64,000 nucleotides of DNA from Corynebacterium bovis DSM 20582 = CIP 54.80. GTDB lineage: Bacteria; Actinomycetota; Actinomycetes; Mycobacteriales; Mycobacteriaceae. The notes beneath the pieces were generated by a model. That model worked only from the letters and a program-made list of their open reading frames with translations, did no database searches and had not been told where the DNA came from. The stretch is taken from assembly GCF_030408615.1 (NCBI RefSeq), contig NZ_CP047187.1:124001-188000 (forward strand), read 5' to 3'. The stretch's first letter is position 1. Each line of letters opens with the position of its first letter. Below are positions 8,397-16,550 of this stretch, piece after piece. A program made the translations under genes and the position numbers.

Positions 8397-9719
8397 TCAG
8401 TCGCCCGGGGTGCCGGTGGTGCCGGTGGTGCCGGTGCCGCCGGATGCCGCGACGGCGGCGAGGACCTCGTCGGTCGAGGCGCCCGCCGGCTCGGGGAGGC
8501 GGCGGATGTTCACGGGGGTGCGGGACATGCCGATGGGGTTGGCCACCGTGCGCATCCGCCCCTCGGTGGGGTGGTCGACCTCGGGCATGAGGTCCATCTC
8601 GCGGACGTACGGGGAGTCGGGCAGCCCGTCGATGTCGCGGACGACGGCGTACGGGAAGTCGTTGTCCTGCAGGTACGTCTCCCACTCGTCGAGGGTGAGG
8701 CGGGTCGACGTGGCGAGGATCCGGTCCATGCCCCGGGTGAAGGCCGCGGAGTCGATGCGGTCGCCGTCCCAGCACGGGTCGTCGGCGAGTTCGTCGCCGG
8801 TGGCGGTGAGGAGGAGCTTGATGTCGGCGTAGGTGTAGGGCACGGCGGCGACGGCCTCGCCGTCGGCGGTCTCGAACGCGGAGTGGATCCGGTTGAGGCT
8901 GAGGGGGTTGCCGATCTCCGTGTCCTGGGCCGGGCTGAAGACCTGGCCGGAGAGGTGTTCGACGGAGTTCATGTGGATCATGACGTCGGCCATGGGGATC
9001 TCGACGTGCTGGCCGAGGCCGGTGGCGCGCCGCTCGTAGAGGGCGGACACGACGCCGAGGGCGAGCCACAGCGAGGAGGTCTTGTCCGCGATGAACGTCG
9101 GCATGTACGTGAGGGAGCCGACGGAGCGGCGCTGGAGGTCGACGTCGCCGGTCTCCGCCTGGATGACCTCGTCGTACGCGGGCCGGTTCGCGGAGGCGGA
9201 GCGCTGGTTGAAGCCCTGCCCGTGGGCGTAGACGAGCCCGGGGAACCGGTCCTTGATCTGCTCGTACCCGATGCCGAGGCGGGTGAGTGCCCGGCCGCGC
9301 ATGTTCGTCACGAAGACGTCCGCGGACTCCAGGAGGTCCATGAGGTGGGCGAGGTCGTCCTCCTTCTTGAGGTTGAGGGCGACGCTGCGCTTGTTCCGGT
9401 TGACCTGGAGGTAGAGGGGTCCCATCCCCGGGTGCCGGCCGACGTTCGCCGGGGAGAACCGGGCGGTGTCGAACGGCGGTTCGATGCGGATGACGTCCGC
9501 GCCGAGGTCGCCGAGGACCTGGGTGGCGAAGGGGGCCATGACGACCGTGGAGAGGTCGACGACCGTCACCCCGGCGAGGGGGCCGGTGGGGTCGCCGCCG
9601 AGGGCGAGCTGCGCGGAGCCGAATCCCGCCGGGGTCGCCGGCGTGTCCGTGGTGGCCCGGTGTCCGGGTGTGCGTTCGGAGGGGGTGCCCTCCGCGTCCG
9701 AAGTCTCACTGCTGTTCAT
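8397..9719 (-). CDS. CaiB/BaiF class III CoA-transferase
   Basis: About 440 residues from the ATG at 9719 (MNSSETSDAEG). The open frame extends to 9890, but the extra part does not look coding. A GAGG lies 14 nt upstream, so the start is only moderately certain. Family marks: PLAGVTVVDLSTVVMAPFA, GADVIRIEPP, NKRSVALNLK, and the catalytic Asp in AYDEVIQAETG. A short Ala/Thr-rich N-terminal extension precedes the domain, and a Thr/Gly repeat (GTTGTTGTPGD) ends it. Class III enzymes move CoA between a carboxylic acid and a thioester by a ping-pong mechanism through the Asp. As first gene of the leftward operon it probably activates the substrate for the dehydrogenases. Confidence 0.9.
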   Translation of the reverse strand: MNSSETSDAEGTPSERTPGHRATTDTPATPAGFGSAQLALGGDPTGPLAGVTVVDLSTVVMAPFATQVLGDLGADVIRIEPPFDTARFSPANVGRHPGMGPLYLQVNRNKRSVALNLKKEDDLAHLMDLLESADVFVTNMRGRALTRLGIGYEQIKDRFPGLVYAHGQGFNQRSASANRPAYDEVIQAETGDVDLQRRSVGSLTYMPTFIADKTSSLWLALGVVSALYERRATGLGQHVEIPMADVMIHMNSVEHLSGQVFSPAQDTEIGNPLSLNRIHSAFETADGEAVAAVPYTYADIKLLLTATGDELADDPCWDGDRIDSAAFTRGMDRILATSTRLTLDEWETYLQDNDFPYAVVRDIDGLPDSPYVREMDLMPEVDHPTEGRMRTVANPIGMSRTPVNIRRLPEPAGASTDEVLAAVAASGGTGTTGTTGTPGD

Positions 9720-10130
9720 CTGTCGAGCCTGATCCTCACTGTCGGTGTCGGGTGGGTACCTGGCCGACTGTAGGCCGCATTGAGATCGTGAATTGCCTTT
9801 CGTTCTTGATACTTTTGTCATACAGTCTTTCGCTGGCGTGGATGCGGGGACGGAAAGTCGGGGCGTCGCCCGGGGTGGAGTCCGGGGCACTGTTTTTCGC
9901 CCGCGAGGATTCAGTGTTCACGAAATACGGATACCGCGGGATTGGTGACGGCAGCACGAAACCCGGTGCCGCGGGATTTCCGGGGGAGGCCCGAAAACCC
10001 GGTGACGCGGGATTTTCCTCCCTGGCACCCCGGGGTGTTTCGGCGCCGGCGGTCGGCGGAGTAGGCTGACCCGGCCTGGACAACTGTGATCGGGACGGCT
10101 GAGTGCGGCCGGGGACGGCGGAGAGCAAAC
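9720..10130. promoter_or_regulatory. Divergent promoter region between CoA-transferase operon and LysR gene
   Basis: No gene. Bases 9780-9840 form the only AT-rich island nearby and are the likely promoter of the leftward operon. TAGGCT at 10064-10069 fits a -10 element for the LysR gene, with a leader of about 55 nt. The three direct repeats at 9921-10014 lie between them. Short open frames here have no recognisable content. Confidence 0.55.
9921..10014. repeat. Three direct repeats at 35-36 bp spacing, candidate regulator sites
   Basis: Copies at 9921-9943, 9957-9978 and 9992-10014 share CGAAA-N-CCGGT-N-CCGCGGGATT with few changes. The spacing of 36 and 35 bp would put them on nearly the same face of the helix, and they lie in the divergent promoter next to a LysR gene. 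They are not palindromic. Confidence 0.65.
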
Positions 10131-10994
10131 GTGGTCGACATTCCTCACCTGCGGTGTTTCATCGCGGCGTACGACGAACTCAGCTTCACCCGGGCCGCGG
10201 CGTCGCTCTACGTCTCCACCTCCGCCCTCAGCCAGCGCATCAAGGCCCTCGAACGGCACCTCGACCGCGTGCTCTTCGACCGGTCGACGCACGTCATCCG
10301 CCCGACGACCGAGGCCCGGCGGCTCTACCCGGAGGCGCTGCAGATCGTCCAGTCCTTCGCCCGGCTCCCGGAGGTCGTCCGGGACCCGGGGACGGGGACG
10401 CGGGTGCGCATCGCGGTGCCGGACGTCGTCGGACGGGGGACGCGGGAGCGCCTCGACCGGCTGACCGCCGGGCCGGACCCGCGCGTGGCCGTAAAGTTCA
10501 TCCAGATGGCCTCCCTGGAGATGGAGGGTGCGCTGCTGGAGCGCAGCGTCGACCTCGCCCTCGGCCGGGTCCCCGCGGTGAACCCCGGGGTGGTGGAGGA
10601 GTGGTGCACGGAGGAGGTGCTCGTCATCATCGCCGACGCGGAGGCGCTGCCCGGTGACGGGCCGGTGAGCCTCGCCGACCTGGAGGGGTTCACGCTGGTC
10701 GGCGGGCCGAAACACTGGCGGTTGTGGCGGGACACGGACTACCGGCGGCTGCGCCGGGCGGGGATCACCCTCGACACGGGGCTGCCGCAGCTCGACGTCG
10801 GCGGGATGATGATCCACCTCCGGCACCACCGGCGGTTCTCCGTCGTGCCGGAGGACTCGGACATCGTCTGCGCGGTCGACCGGGACGTGTTCGTCGTCCG
10901 GCCGTTCCCCGGCGTGACCGGGGAGATGCGCGTCCTGCGGCGGCGGGAGGACGACTGGGTGCGCCCCGTCGCCCGCGCCCTCGGCGCCCCCTGA
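10131..10994 (+). CDS. LysR-family transcriptional regulator
   Basis: A GTG at 10131 (VVDIPHLRCFIAA) is chosen: GGAGAG lies just upstream and LysR proteins begin at this point. An ATG at 10086 would add 15 unlikely residues. About 287 residues. The N-terminal winged helix has FTRAAASLYVSTSALSQRIK (residues about 18-37) and RVLFDRS. The C-terminal part resembles the type 2 periplasmic-binding-like effector domain, though weakly conserved. It is transcribed away from the CoA-transferase operon, so it probably controls that operon and perhaps the rightward 11279-13523 pair. The effector is unknown, plausibly a CoA thioester or free acid of the pathway. Confidence 0.9.
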   Translation: MVDIPHLRCFIAAYDELSFTRAAASLYVSTSALSQRIKALERHLDRVLFDRSTHVIRPTTEARRLYPEALQIVQSFARLPEVVRDPGTGTRVRIAVPDVVGRGTRERLDRLTAGPDPRVAVKFIQMASLEMEGALLERSVDLALGRVPAVNPGVVEEWCTEEVLVIIADAEALPGDGPVSLADLEGFTLVGGPKHWRLWRDTDYRRLRRAGITLDTGLPQLDVGGMMIHLRHHRRFSVVPEDSDIVCAVDRDVFVVRPFPGVTGEMRVLRRREDDWVRPVARALGAP

Positions 10995-11045
10995 CGCCGC
11001 GCCCGCCGCCCGCCCCCTTACGCCGCGCCGCCCGTCCCCGGCCCG

Positions 11046-11167
11046 CGACTTTTCCACCGGGTGACCCCGACTTTCCCCCCGGTGCCTCACCGACTTTTCC
11101 CGTCCGTTGTCCCCGGCGTGGGACGGCGTCGTCCCCGTGCCCGGAACTCCCCGCCCGACTTTTTCCC
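11046..11167. repeat. Four CGACTTTTCCC-like repeats upstream of the 3-hydroxyacyl-CoA dehydrogenase gene
   Basis: CGACTTTTCC or a one-base variant occurs at 11046, 11068, 11091 and 11156. The first three are 22-23 bp apart, about two helical turns. They lie in the 284-bp stretch between the LysR stop and the next gene, which holds no other feature. Candidate regulator binding array. Confidence 0.5.
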
Positions 11168-11278
11168 GCGCGGCGGTGTATGACGGTAACTGCCACCGAC
11201 ATTTCGTCGTCCGCACCACACACGCCGGGACCGTCGTCGTCGACGGTTCACGGACAGCACGGGAAAGCAGGGTATTTC

Positions 11279-12208
11279 ATGGCAGACACCACAACTATTT
11301 CCTCCGTCACCGTTCTCGGTGCCGGGGTCCTCGGCGCGCAGATCGCCTTCCAGGCCGCCTACGCGGGTTTCGACGTCGTGAGTTACGACATCAACGACGA
11401 CGCCCTCGCCGCGGCCCGCGACCGCTTCGACCGGACCGAGGGCTACTACCGCCGCGAGGTCGACGGTGCGGACGACTCGACCCTCGCCGCCGCCCGCGAC
11501 CGCCTCACCCAGAGCGCGGACCTCGCCGCGGCCGTCTCCGCCGCGGACCTCGTCATCGAGGCCGTCCCGGAGACCCTCGACCTCAAGCGCGAGGTGTGGG
11601 GGTCCGTCGGGGACGCCGCCCCGGAGGGTGCGGTCTTCACGACGAACACCTCCACCCTCCGGCCGAGCGACTTCGCCGGGGCCTCCGGGCGGGAGGAGCG
11701 CTTCCTCGCCCTCCACTTCGCCAACCACATCTGGGTGAACCGCACCGCCGAGGTCATGCCGACCCCCGCGACGGACGGCGGGGTCTTCGACACCGTCGTG
11801 CAGTTCGCCCGGGACATGGGCATGGAGCCGGTGGTGCTCAAGAAGGAGCAGCCGGGCTACGTGCTGAACTCCCTGCTCGTCCCGTTCCTTGAGGCCGGTC
11901 AGCGGCTGTGGGCGGACGACGTCGCGGACCCGCACGAGATCGACCGGGACTGGCGGATGTCCACCGGCTCGCCGATGGGCCCGTTCCAGGGCATGGACGT
12001 CATCGGCCTGCGTACGGTCCACCAGATCGCGGAGGAGCACGCGGACGAGACGGGCGACGACCTGCTGCGGGAGGCCGCCCGCCGGCTGCAGGAGGAGTAC
12101 CTCGACCAGGGCCTCACGGGCCAGGAGTCCGGACAGGGCTTCTACCGCTACACCGACGACGGGTCGGTCGCCACCGACCCGGGGACAGGAACCTCCGATG
12201 AGCACTGA
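11279..12208 (+). CDS. 3-hydroxyacyl-CoA dehydrogenase, NAD-binding
   Basis: The ATG at 11279 (MADTTTISSVTVLG) starts a 309-residue protein. The frame is open far upstream, but only this part resembles the family. The Rossmann motif GAGVLG is at residues 14-19, the acidic end of beta2 is YDIND, and the catalytic dyad is His146 (LHFANHIW) with Glu158. The SNTSS equivalent is TNTSTL. The C-terminal domain has GYVLNSLLVPFLEAG and TGSPMGPFQGMDVIG. It oxidises 3-hydroxyacyl-CoA with NAD. It overlaps the downstream amidohydrolase gene by 11 bp. A second paralogue lies at 4980-5873; the two are clearly different subtypes. Confidence 0.9.
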   Translation: MADTTTISSVTVLGAGVLGAQIAFQAAYAGFDVVSYDINDDALAAARDRFDRTEGYYRREVDGADDSTLAAARDRLTQSADLAAAVSAADLVIEAVPETLDLKREVWGSVGDAAPEGAVFTTNTSTLRPSDFAGASGREERFLALHFANHIWVNRTAEVMPTPATDGGVFDTVVQFARDMGMEPVVLKKEQPGYVLNSLLVPFLEAGQRLWADDVADPHEIDRDWRMSTGSPMGPFQGMDVIGLRTVHQIAEEHADETGDDLLREAARRLQEEYLDQGLTGQESGQGFYRYTDDGSVATDPGTGTSDEH

Positions 12209-13523
12209 CACGGATCTCACCGACCGGATCGACGCCGCCGCCCGGGACGTCGAGGATGACGTCATCGAGTGGCGGCACCACATCCACAGCCACCCCGAGC
12301 TGTCGAACCGGGAGGAGGGGACGGCGTCGTTCATCGTCGACCGGCTCCGGGACTTCGGGTACGACGACGTGACGACGGACATCGCCGGCCACGGCGTCGC
12401 GGCGGTCCTCCACGGCGGCGCGGAGCCGGACGACGGCCACCGCCGGACGGTGCTGCTCCGCGCGGACATCGACGCGCTGCCGGTGCGGGAGGAGACCGAC
12501 GAGGACTTCGCCTCCGACGTCGTCGACGAGGACTACCCGGGCGGCCCGTTCCCGGTGGCCCACGCCTGCGGGCACGACTGCCACACCGCGATGCTCTTCG
12601 GCGCCGCGAAGGTCCTCCGCGAGGTCGCGGACGACCTGCAGGGCGACGTCGTCCTCGTCTTCCAGCCGGCGGAGGAGGGGCCGCCGGTGGACGAGGACGG
12701 CGGGGCCCGGCCGATGCTCGCGGCGTTGGAGGACGACGTGCTCGCGGACCTCGACGCGGCCCCGACGATGGCGTTCGGGATGCACGTCGCCCCCGGCCCG
12801 TCGGGCTGGATCTGCTACGCGCGGGACGTGCAGAACGCGTCGTCGGAGCTGGTGAAGATCACCGTCACGGGCGAGCAGGTCCACGGGTCCCAGCCGTGGT
12901 CGGGCCGCGACCCGATGCCCCCGGCGGCGGAGATCCTCACCGCGATGGGGCAGGTCTACCGGCGGATCGACGCCCAGGACGCCGTGACGGTGAGCATCGG
13001 CCACATCGAGGACGAGGGCCGGTTCAACATCGTCGGGGAGTCCGTCACGATGTGGGGCACGGTCCGGTGCCTCGCGGACGGTGTCATGGACCGGGTCAAC
13101 GAGATCATCGAGCAGACGGTGACCCACATCCCCGAGGCCTACGGGTGCTCGGGGGAGGTGGAGTTCCTCCAGCAGGTGCCGCCGGTGGTCAACGACGGGG
13201 GGTGGATCGACGCGGTCCTCCCCACGTTGGAGCGTGTCGCCGGGGAGGACGGGCACGTCGTCGAGGTCCCGGCGTCGATGGGGTACGACGACGTCTCCGA
13301 GTTCATCAACGCGTACGGCGGGGTGTACGCCCTGCTCGGCGTGCAGGACGTGACGGTGGACGAGGACGGGGAGCCGGTGCCGGAGGACGGCGGCCGGGGC
13401 CTCGTGCCGAACCACAGCCCGCGGTTCTACGCGAACGACGACGCGCTGGTCACGGGCGTGCGGATGCACGCGCACGTGGCGCTGGACCACCTCCGGGGTG
13501 CGCTGGAGCCGGAGGACGACTGA
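12198..13523 (+). CDS. M20 family amidohydrolase/peptidase (N-acyl-amino-acid hydrolase type)
   Basis: The ATG at 12198 is inside the end of the preceding gene (11-bp overlap), so translation is probably coupled. 441 residues. Metal ligands appear in HACGHDCHTAM (near residue 122-131), PAEEGPP and GMHVAPG, with the late His in NHSPRFY. A dimerization domain sits between. The protein is strongly acidic. Family members (HipO, IlrL, AmaA) cleave N-acyl or N-carbamoyl amino acids. With the dehydrogenase partner, it may release an amino acid or acyl group from a conjugated substrate feeding the CoA pathway. That role is inferred from position. Confidence 0.88.
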   Translation: MSTDTDLTDRIDAAARDVEDDVIEWRHHIHSHPELSNREEGTASFIVDRLRDFGYDDVTTDIAGHGVAAVLHGGAEPDDGHRRTVLLRADIDALPVREETDEDFASDVVDEDYPGGPFPVAHACGHDCHTAMLFGAAKVLREVADDLQGDVVLVFQPAEEGPPVDEDGGARPMLAALEDDVLADLDAAPTMAFGMHVAPGPSGWICYARDVQNASSELVKITVTGEQVHGSQPWSGRDPMPPAAEILTAMGQVYRRIDAQDAVTVSIGHIEDEGRFNIVGESVTMWGTVRCLADGVMDRVNEIIEQTVTHIPEAYGCSGEVEFLQQVPPVVNDGGWIDAVLPTLERVAGEDGHVVEVPASMGYDDVSEFINAYGGVYALLGVQDVTVDEDGEPVPEDGGRGLVPNHSPRFYANDDALVTGVRMHAHVALDHLRGALEPEDD

Positions 13524-13596
13524 CGGCGGAGGGGGCCGTCGTCCCCCGGGACGGTGACCCCGCGACCGTGACCGGCCCGGTGACCGGCCCTGCGAG

Positions 13597-13687
13597 CTGC
13601 ACCGCGACCGGCCCGGTGACCTGCACCGCGACCGGCCCGGTGACCTGCACCGCGACCGGGACCGTGACCTGCACCGCGACCGGTGCC
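13597..13687. repeat. 24-bp tandem repeat, about 3.8 copies
   Basis: CTGCACCGCGACCGG begins units at 13597, 13621, 13645 and 13669, an exact 24-bp period. It lies between the amidohydrolase stop and the next promoter. One frame across it would read repeated GPVTCTAT, but this frame belongs to no gene. Confidence 0.9.
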
Positions 13688-13753
13688 GGCGCGGCGGTCC
13701 ACCACAAACGGGGGCAGCGGGGGACGCGGGGTGGCGGAGCCGGCGGTTCTGCG

Positions 13754-13791
13754 TAACATGGTGACGTGTCAACTACTTGGTTGACATGTCA
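13754..13791 (+). promoter_or_regulatory. Promoter with 30-bp palindromic operator
   Basis: TAACAT at 13754-13759 fits a -10 element. The palindrome 13762-13791 covers the expected start of transcription: 12 of 15 positions match between arms. Its core TGTCAACTACTTGGTTGACA has perfect 6-bp arms. Each half is itself a TGACRTGTCA palindrome, centred 20 bp apart. It probably binds a dimeric repressor (MarR, TetR or GntR type) controlling 13864-15529. The regulator is not identified. Confidence 0.7.
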
Positions 13792-13863
13792 CGCCGCCGG
13801 GGCCCGGGCCCTCCTGACGGGGACGACCATGTCGACACGACGAACAGGAAAGGCAGAGCACTC

Positions 13864-14814
13864 ATGAACATCGACGTTCACGCCCACTACTGGACAGACA
13901 GCTACCTCGACCGCATCCAGGCACTCGGGAAGGACGACACCGACACGCAGCGCGGCATGGGCGCCGGCGACGGGAAGGAACTGCAGGACCGCCGGGAGCT
14001 CATGGACCGCTCCGGGGTCGACCTCCAGATCCTCTCCGCCGCGCCGCAGATGCCGTACAGCGACACCGACCGGGACGGTGCCGTCGAGGCCGCCCGCTTC
14101 GTCAACGACCAGTACGCGGAGCTCGTCAAGGAGTACCCGGACCGGTTCCGCGCGTTCGTCGCGCTGCCGATGCCGCACATCGAGGAGTCCCTCGCCGAGC
14201 TCGCCCGCGGGCTCGACGAGCTCGGCTTCCTCGGCGTCGTCTTCAACACGACGATCAACGGCCGGCCGCTCGTCGACCCGGAGTTCGCGCCGATCTTCGA
14301 GGAGCTCAACCGCCGCAAGGCCGTCGTCTACATCCACCCGGCCGGCAACTCCGTCGACACCCCGCTCATCCGGGACCACCACATGACGTGGATGGTCGGC
14401 GCGCCGATGGAGGACACGGTGTCCATCATGCAGCTCATCACCGAGGGCTTCCCCACGAAGTACCCGGACATCACCTTCATCAACTCCCACCTCGGCGGGG
14501 CGCTGCCCATGCTCCTGCAGCGGGCGGACAACCAGGTCGGCTGGGAGGCGCCGGACACCCCGGAGAAGCCGTCCGAGGCCGCGCGCCGGATGTACTTCGA
14601 CTCCGTCGGCCACGGGCACGTGCCCGCGATCCGCGCGGCGGTCGACTCGTTCGGCGCGGACCGCATCCTCCTCGGCACGGACTTCCCGTACGAGGCCGGG
14701 GACATCTTCACCCGGGCCGTCGAGTACATCCCGGAGGGGCTCGACGAGAAGGACGCGACGGCGGTGCTCTCCGGCAACGCCGCGCGGCTCTTCCCGTCCC
14801 TCGCGGACAAGTGA
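13864..14814 (+). CDS. Amidohydrolase family 2 (ACMSD-like) metal-dependent hydrolase
   Basis: The start MNIDVHAHYW at 13864 is preceded by GGAAAGG; the frame is open upstream to 13777 across the operator. 316 residues. The metal motif HAH is at residues 6-8. Further marks are VVYIHPAGNS, the INSHLGG segment and the late Asp in LLGTDFPYEAGD. This is the TIM-barrel fold shared by aminocarboxymuconate-semialdehyde decarboxylase, gamma-resorcylate decarboxylase and related hydrolases. The YcaC-like gene follows after about 60 bp in the same direction. Decarboxylation or C-C/C-N hydrolysis of a small carboxylate is likely; the substrate is not known. Confidence 0.87.
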   Translation: MNIDVHAHYWTDSYLDRIQALGKDDTDTQRGMGAGDGKELQDRRELMDRSGVDLQILSAAPQMPYSDTDRDGAVEAARFVNDQYAELVKEYPDRFRAFVALPMPHIEESLAELARGLDELGFLGVVFNTTINGRPLVDPEFAPIFEELNRRKAVVYIHPAGNSVDTPLIRDHHMTWMVGAPMEDTVSIMQLITEGFPTKYPDITFINSHLGGALPMLLQRADNQVGWEAPDTPEKPSEAARRMYFDSVGHGHVPAIRAAVDSFGADRILLGTDFPYEAGDIFTRAVEYIPEGLDEKDATAVLSGNAARLFPSLADK

Positions 14815-14875
14815 GCCGGCTCCACCGCACCACCGACCACCACAGGTCACCACCGACACCGAAGGAGACACCACC

Positions 14876-15529
14876 ATGACCGCACCCGACCTCAAGGACA
14901 GCGAGCTCACCTCCCTCATCGCGAAGGAGGACGCCGTCCTCCTCCTCGTCGACCACCAGCCGCAGATGGTCTTCGGCGCGCGGAGCGCCACGGACCCGCA
15001 GGCGCTCATCAACAACGTCGTCGCCCTCGCGAAGCTCGGCAAGCTCTTCGAGATCCCGACGATCCTCACCTCCATCGCCGCGGAGACCTTCGGCGGGCAC
15101 CTCGCGCACCAGCTCACCGACGTCCTCCCGGACCACGACGTCATCGACCGGTCGTTCATCAACGCCTGGCAGGACGGCCGCATCCGGGACGCCGTCGAGG
15201 CCACGGGCCGCCGCAAGCTCATCATCGCGGGCCTGTGGACGGAGGTGTGCCTCACCCTGCCGGCCCTCTCGGCGAAAGAGCAGGGCTACGACGTCTACGC
15301 CGTCGTCGACGCCTCGGCGGGCTCCTCGCAGGCCGCGCACGACGCCGCCATCCAGCGGCTCATCATGAACGGTGTCACCCCCGTCTCCACGGCGCAGCTG
15401 CTCTCCGAGTTCCAGCGGGACTGGGCGCGGGAGGACACCTACGGGCCGGTCAACGAGATCGTCCGGGACCACATGGGTGCCTGGGGACAGGGCGTCGACT
15501 TCGTCGCCCAGTTCTCCGGGCAGCACTGA
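14876..15529 (+). CDS. YcaC-like isochorismatase-superfamily hydrolase
   Basis: 217 residues, with AAGGAGA about 8 nt before the ATG. Asp26 (LLLVDHQPQM) and the nucleophile Cys125 (LWTEVCLTLPAL) are in place. The middle segment FINAW and the SAKEQGYDVYAVVDAS stretch match E. coli YcaC-type hydrolases of unknown substrate. It lies in an apparent operon with the amidohydrolase behind the palindromic operator. Hydrolysis of an amide or related bond is likely. Confidence 0.88.
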   Translation: MTAPDLKDSELTSLIAKEDAVLLLVDHQPQMVFGARSATDPQALINNVVALAKLGKLFEIPTILTSIAAETFGGHLAHQLTDVLPDHDVIDRSFINAWQDGRIRDAVEATGRRKLIIAGLWTEVCLTLPALSAKEQGYDVYAVVDASAGSSQAAHDAAIQRLIMNGVTPVSTAQLLSEFQRDWAREDTYGPVNEIVRDHMGAWGQGVDFVAQFSGQH

Positions 15530-15626
15530 CCCGGACCCCGGACGCGGCCCTGACCGGGGCCCGGGACGGCACCGGCCCGGGCACCCTGACGGGCGTTCGC
15601 CCGGACGCGCCGCACGCCGGGCCGGG

Positions 15627-15755
15627 TATCCTGGACGGTGTGCGGCCACGGCCGGACGACCGCCGCCCCGCGGCGACGGGTGGTGGCAGAGAACACCTGA
15701 TACACGACGATCACGACACCAGACGAGATCACGACACCAGACGAAAGGACGGGCT
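15627..15755 (+). promoter_or_regulatory. Probable promoter and leader of the DoxX-like gene
   Basis: TATCCT at 15627-15632 fits a -10 element, giving a leader of about 115 nt. The leader contains a short direct repeat (GACACCAGACGA at about 15715 and 15733) just before the ribosome binding site. Confidence 0.4.
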
Positions 15756-16229
15756 ATGTTCTGCTCGAAGAACGCGAAGACCACGAAGACCTCCACGGAC
15801 GCGAAGGCGAAGGGTGAGGGCAAGGACGACGGCGCCTCGACGGGCTCGAACTCCGTCGCCCGCCTCGGCCGCCTCGCGCTGAGCCCGATCTTCCTCGTCG
15901 GCGGCCAGAGCGCCTTCTCGAACGCGAAGGCGATGGCGCCGATGATCGAGCAGAAGGCCAAGCAGGTCGGCCTGTCGAACCTGCCCGTCCCGGCGGAGAC
16001 GCTCATCAAGGTCAACGGCGCGGGCATGATGGTGCTCGGCACGGCCCTCGGCCTCGGCATCGCGAAGAAGCCGGCCGCGCTGGGCCTCGTCCTGTCCCTC
16101 ATCCCGACGACGCTCGCCGGCCACGCCTTCTGGGAGGAGGAGTCCGAGGGCGACAAGAAGGGCCAGCTCATCCACTTCCTCAAGAACACCGGGCTCATCG
16201 GCGGCCTGCTCGCCGTCGCGTCCCGCTGA
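15756..16229 (+). CDS. DoxX family membrane protein
   Basis: 157 residues. ATG at 15756 with AAGGA upstream. A charged Lys-rich N-terminus (residues 1-30) is followed by RLALSPIFLVGGQSAF, typical of DoxX proteins, then hydrophobic helices near residues 80-100, 103-120 and 140-155. Such proteins are small four-helix membrane proteins, some linked to respiration or oxidative-stress protection. The gene seems to stand alone. Confidence 0.8.
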   Translation: MFCSKNAKTTKTSTDAKAKGEGKDDGASTGSNSVARLGRLALSPIFLVGGQSAFSNAKAMAPMIEQKAKQVGLSNLPVPAETLIKVNGAGMMVLGTALGLGIAKKPAALGLVLSLIPTTLAGHAFWEEESEGDKKGQLIHFLKNTGLIGGLLAVASR

Positions 16230-16360
16230 TCCACCCGCCCCGGGGTCACCCCGGGGCACCCCGGGACCGGGACGGCACCTCCGACCCGGGCCCGCGCGGC
16301 GGTCGCCGTCGTCCCCCGGACCGGGGGCGGACCACCCCGCGAACCCACGACCACGACACC

Positions 16361-16470
16361 CACGCGCGACCTCACGCGGCGCGACCACGCACGACCTCAC
16401 GCGGCCACGCGCGGCACGACCACGCACGACCTCACGCGGCCACGCGCGGCACGACCACGCACGACCTCAC
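16361..16470. repeat. 35-bp tandem repeat in the 16230-16550 intergenic region
   Basis: The sequence GACCACGCACGACCTCAC begins units at 16383, 16418 and 16453 (period 35), with a degenerate lead-in from 16361. The rest of 16230-16550 is GC-rich with no recognisable gene. Confidence 0.88.
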
Positions 16471-16550
16471 CACCAGGCACGGGGGCACCGGCAGGGGACC
16501 GGCGTCCGGGGGACCGCGTGCCGTCCAGCTCAGACACACCGGGATCCTCC

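Noticed and set aside
9736..10141. Minus-strand frames with PASPGF/PAAPGF repeats
   Set aside because: Simply a translation of the three direct repeats in the divergent promoter.
13427..13759. Gly/Ala/Arg repeat proteins read through the 24-bp array
   Set aside because: The array is read only in shadow frames running out of the amidohydrolase gene; no start or family.
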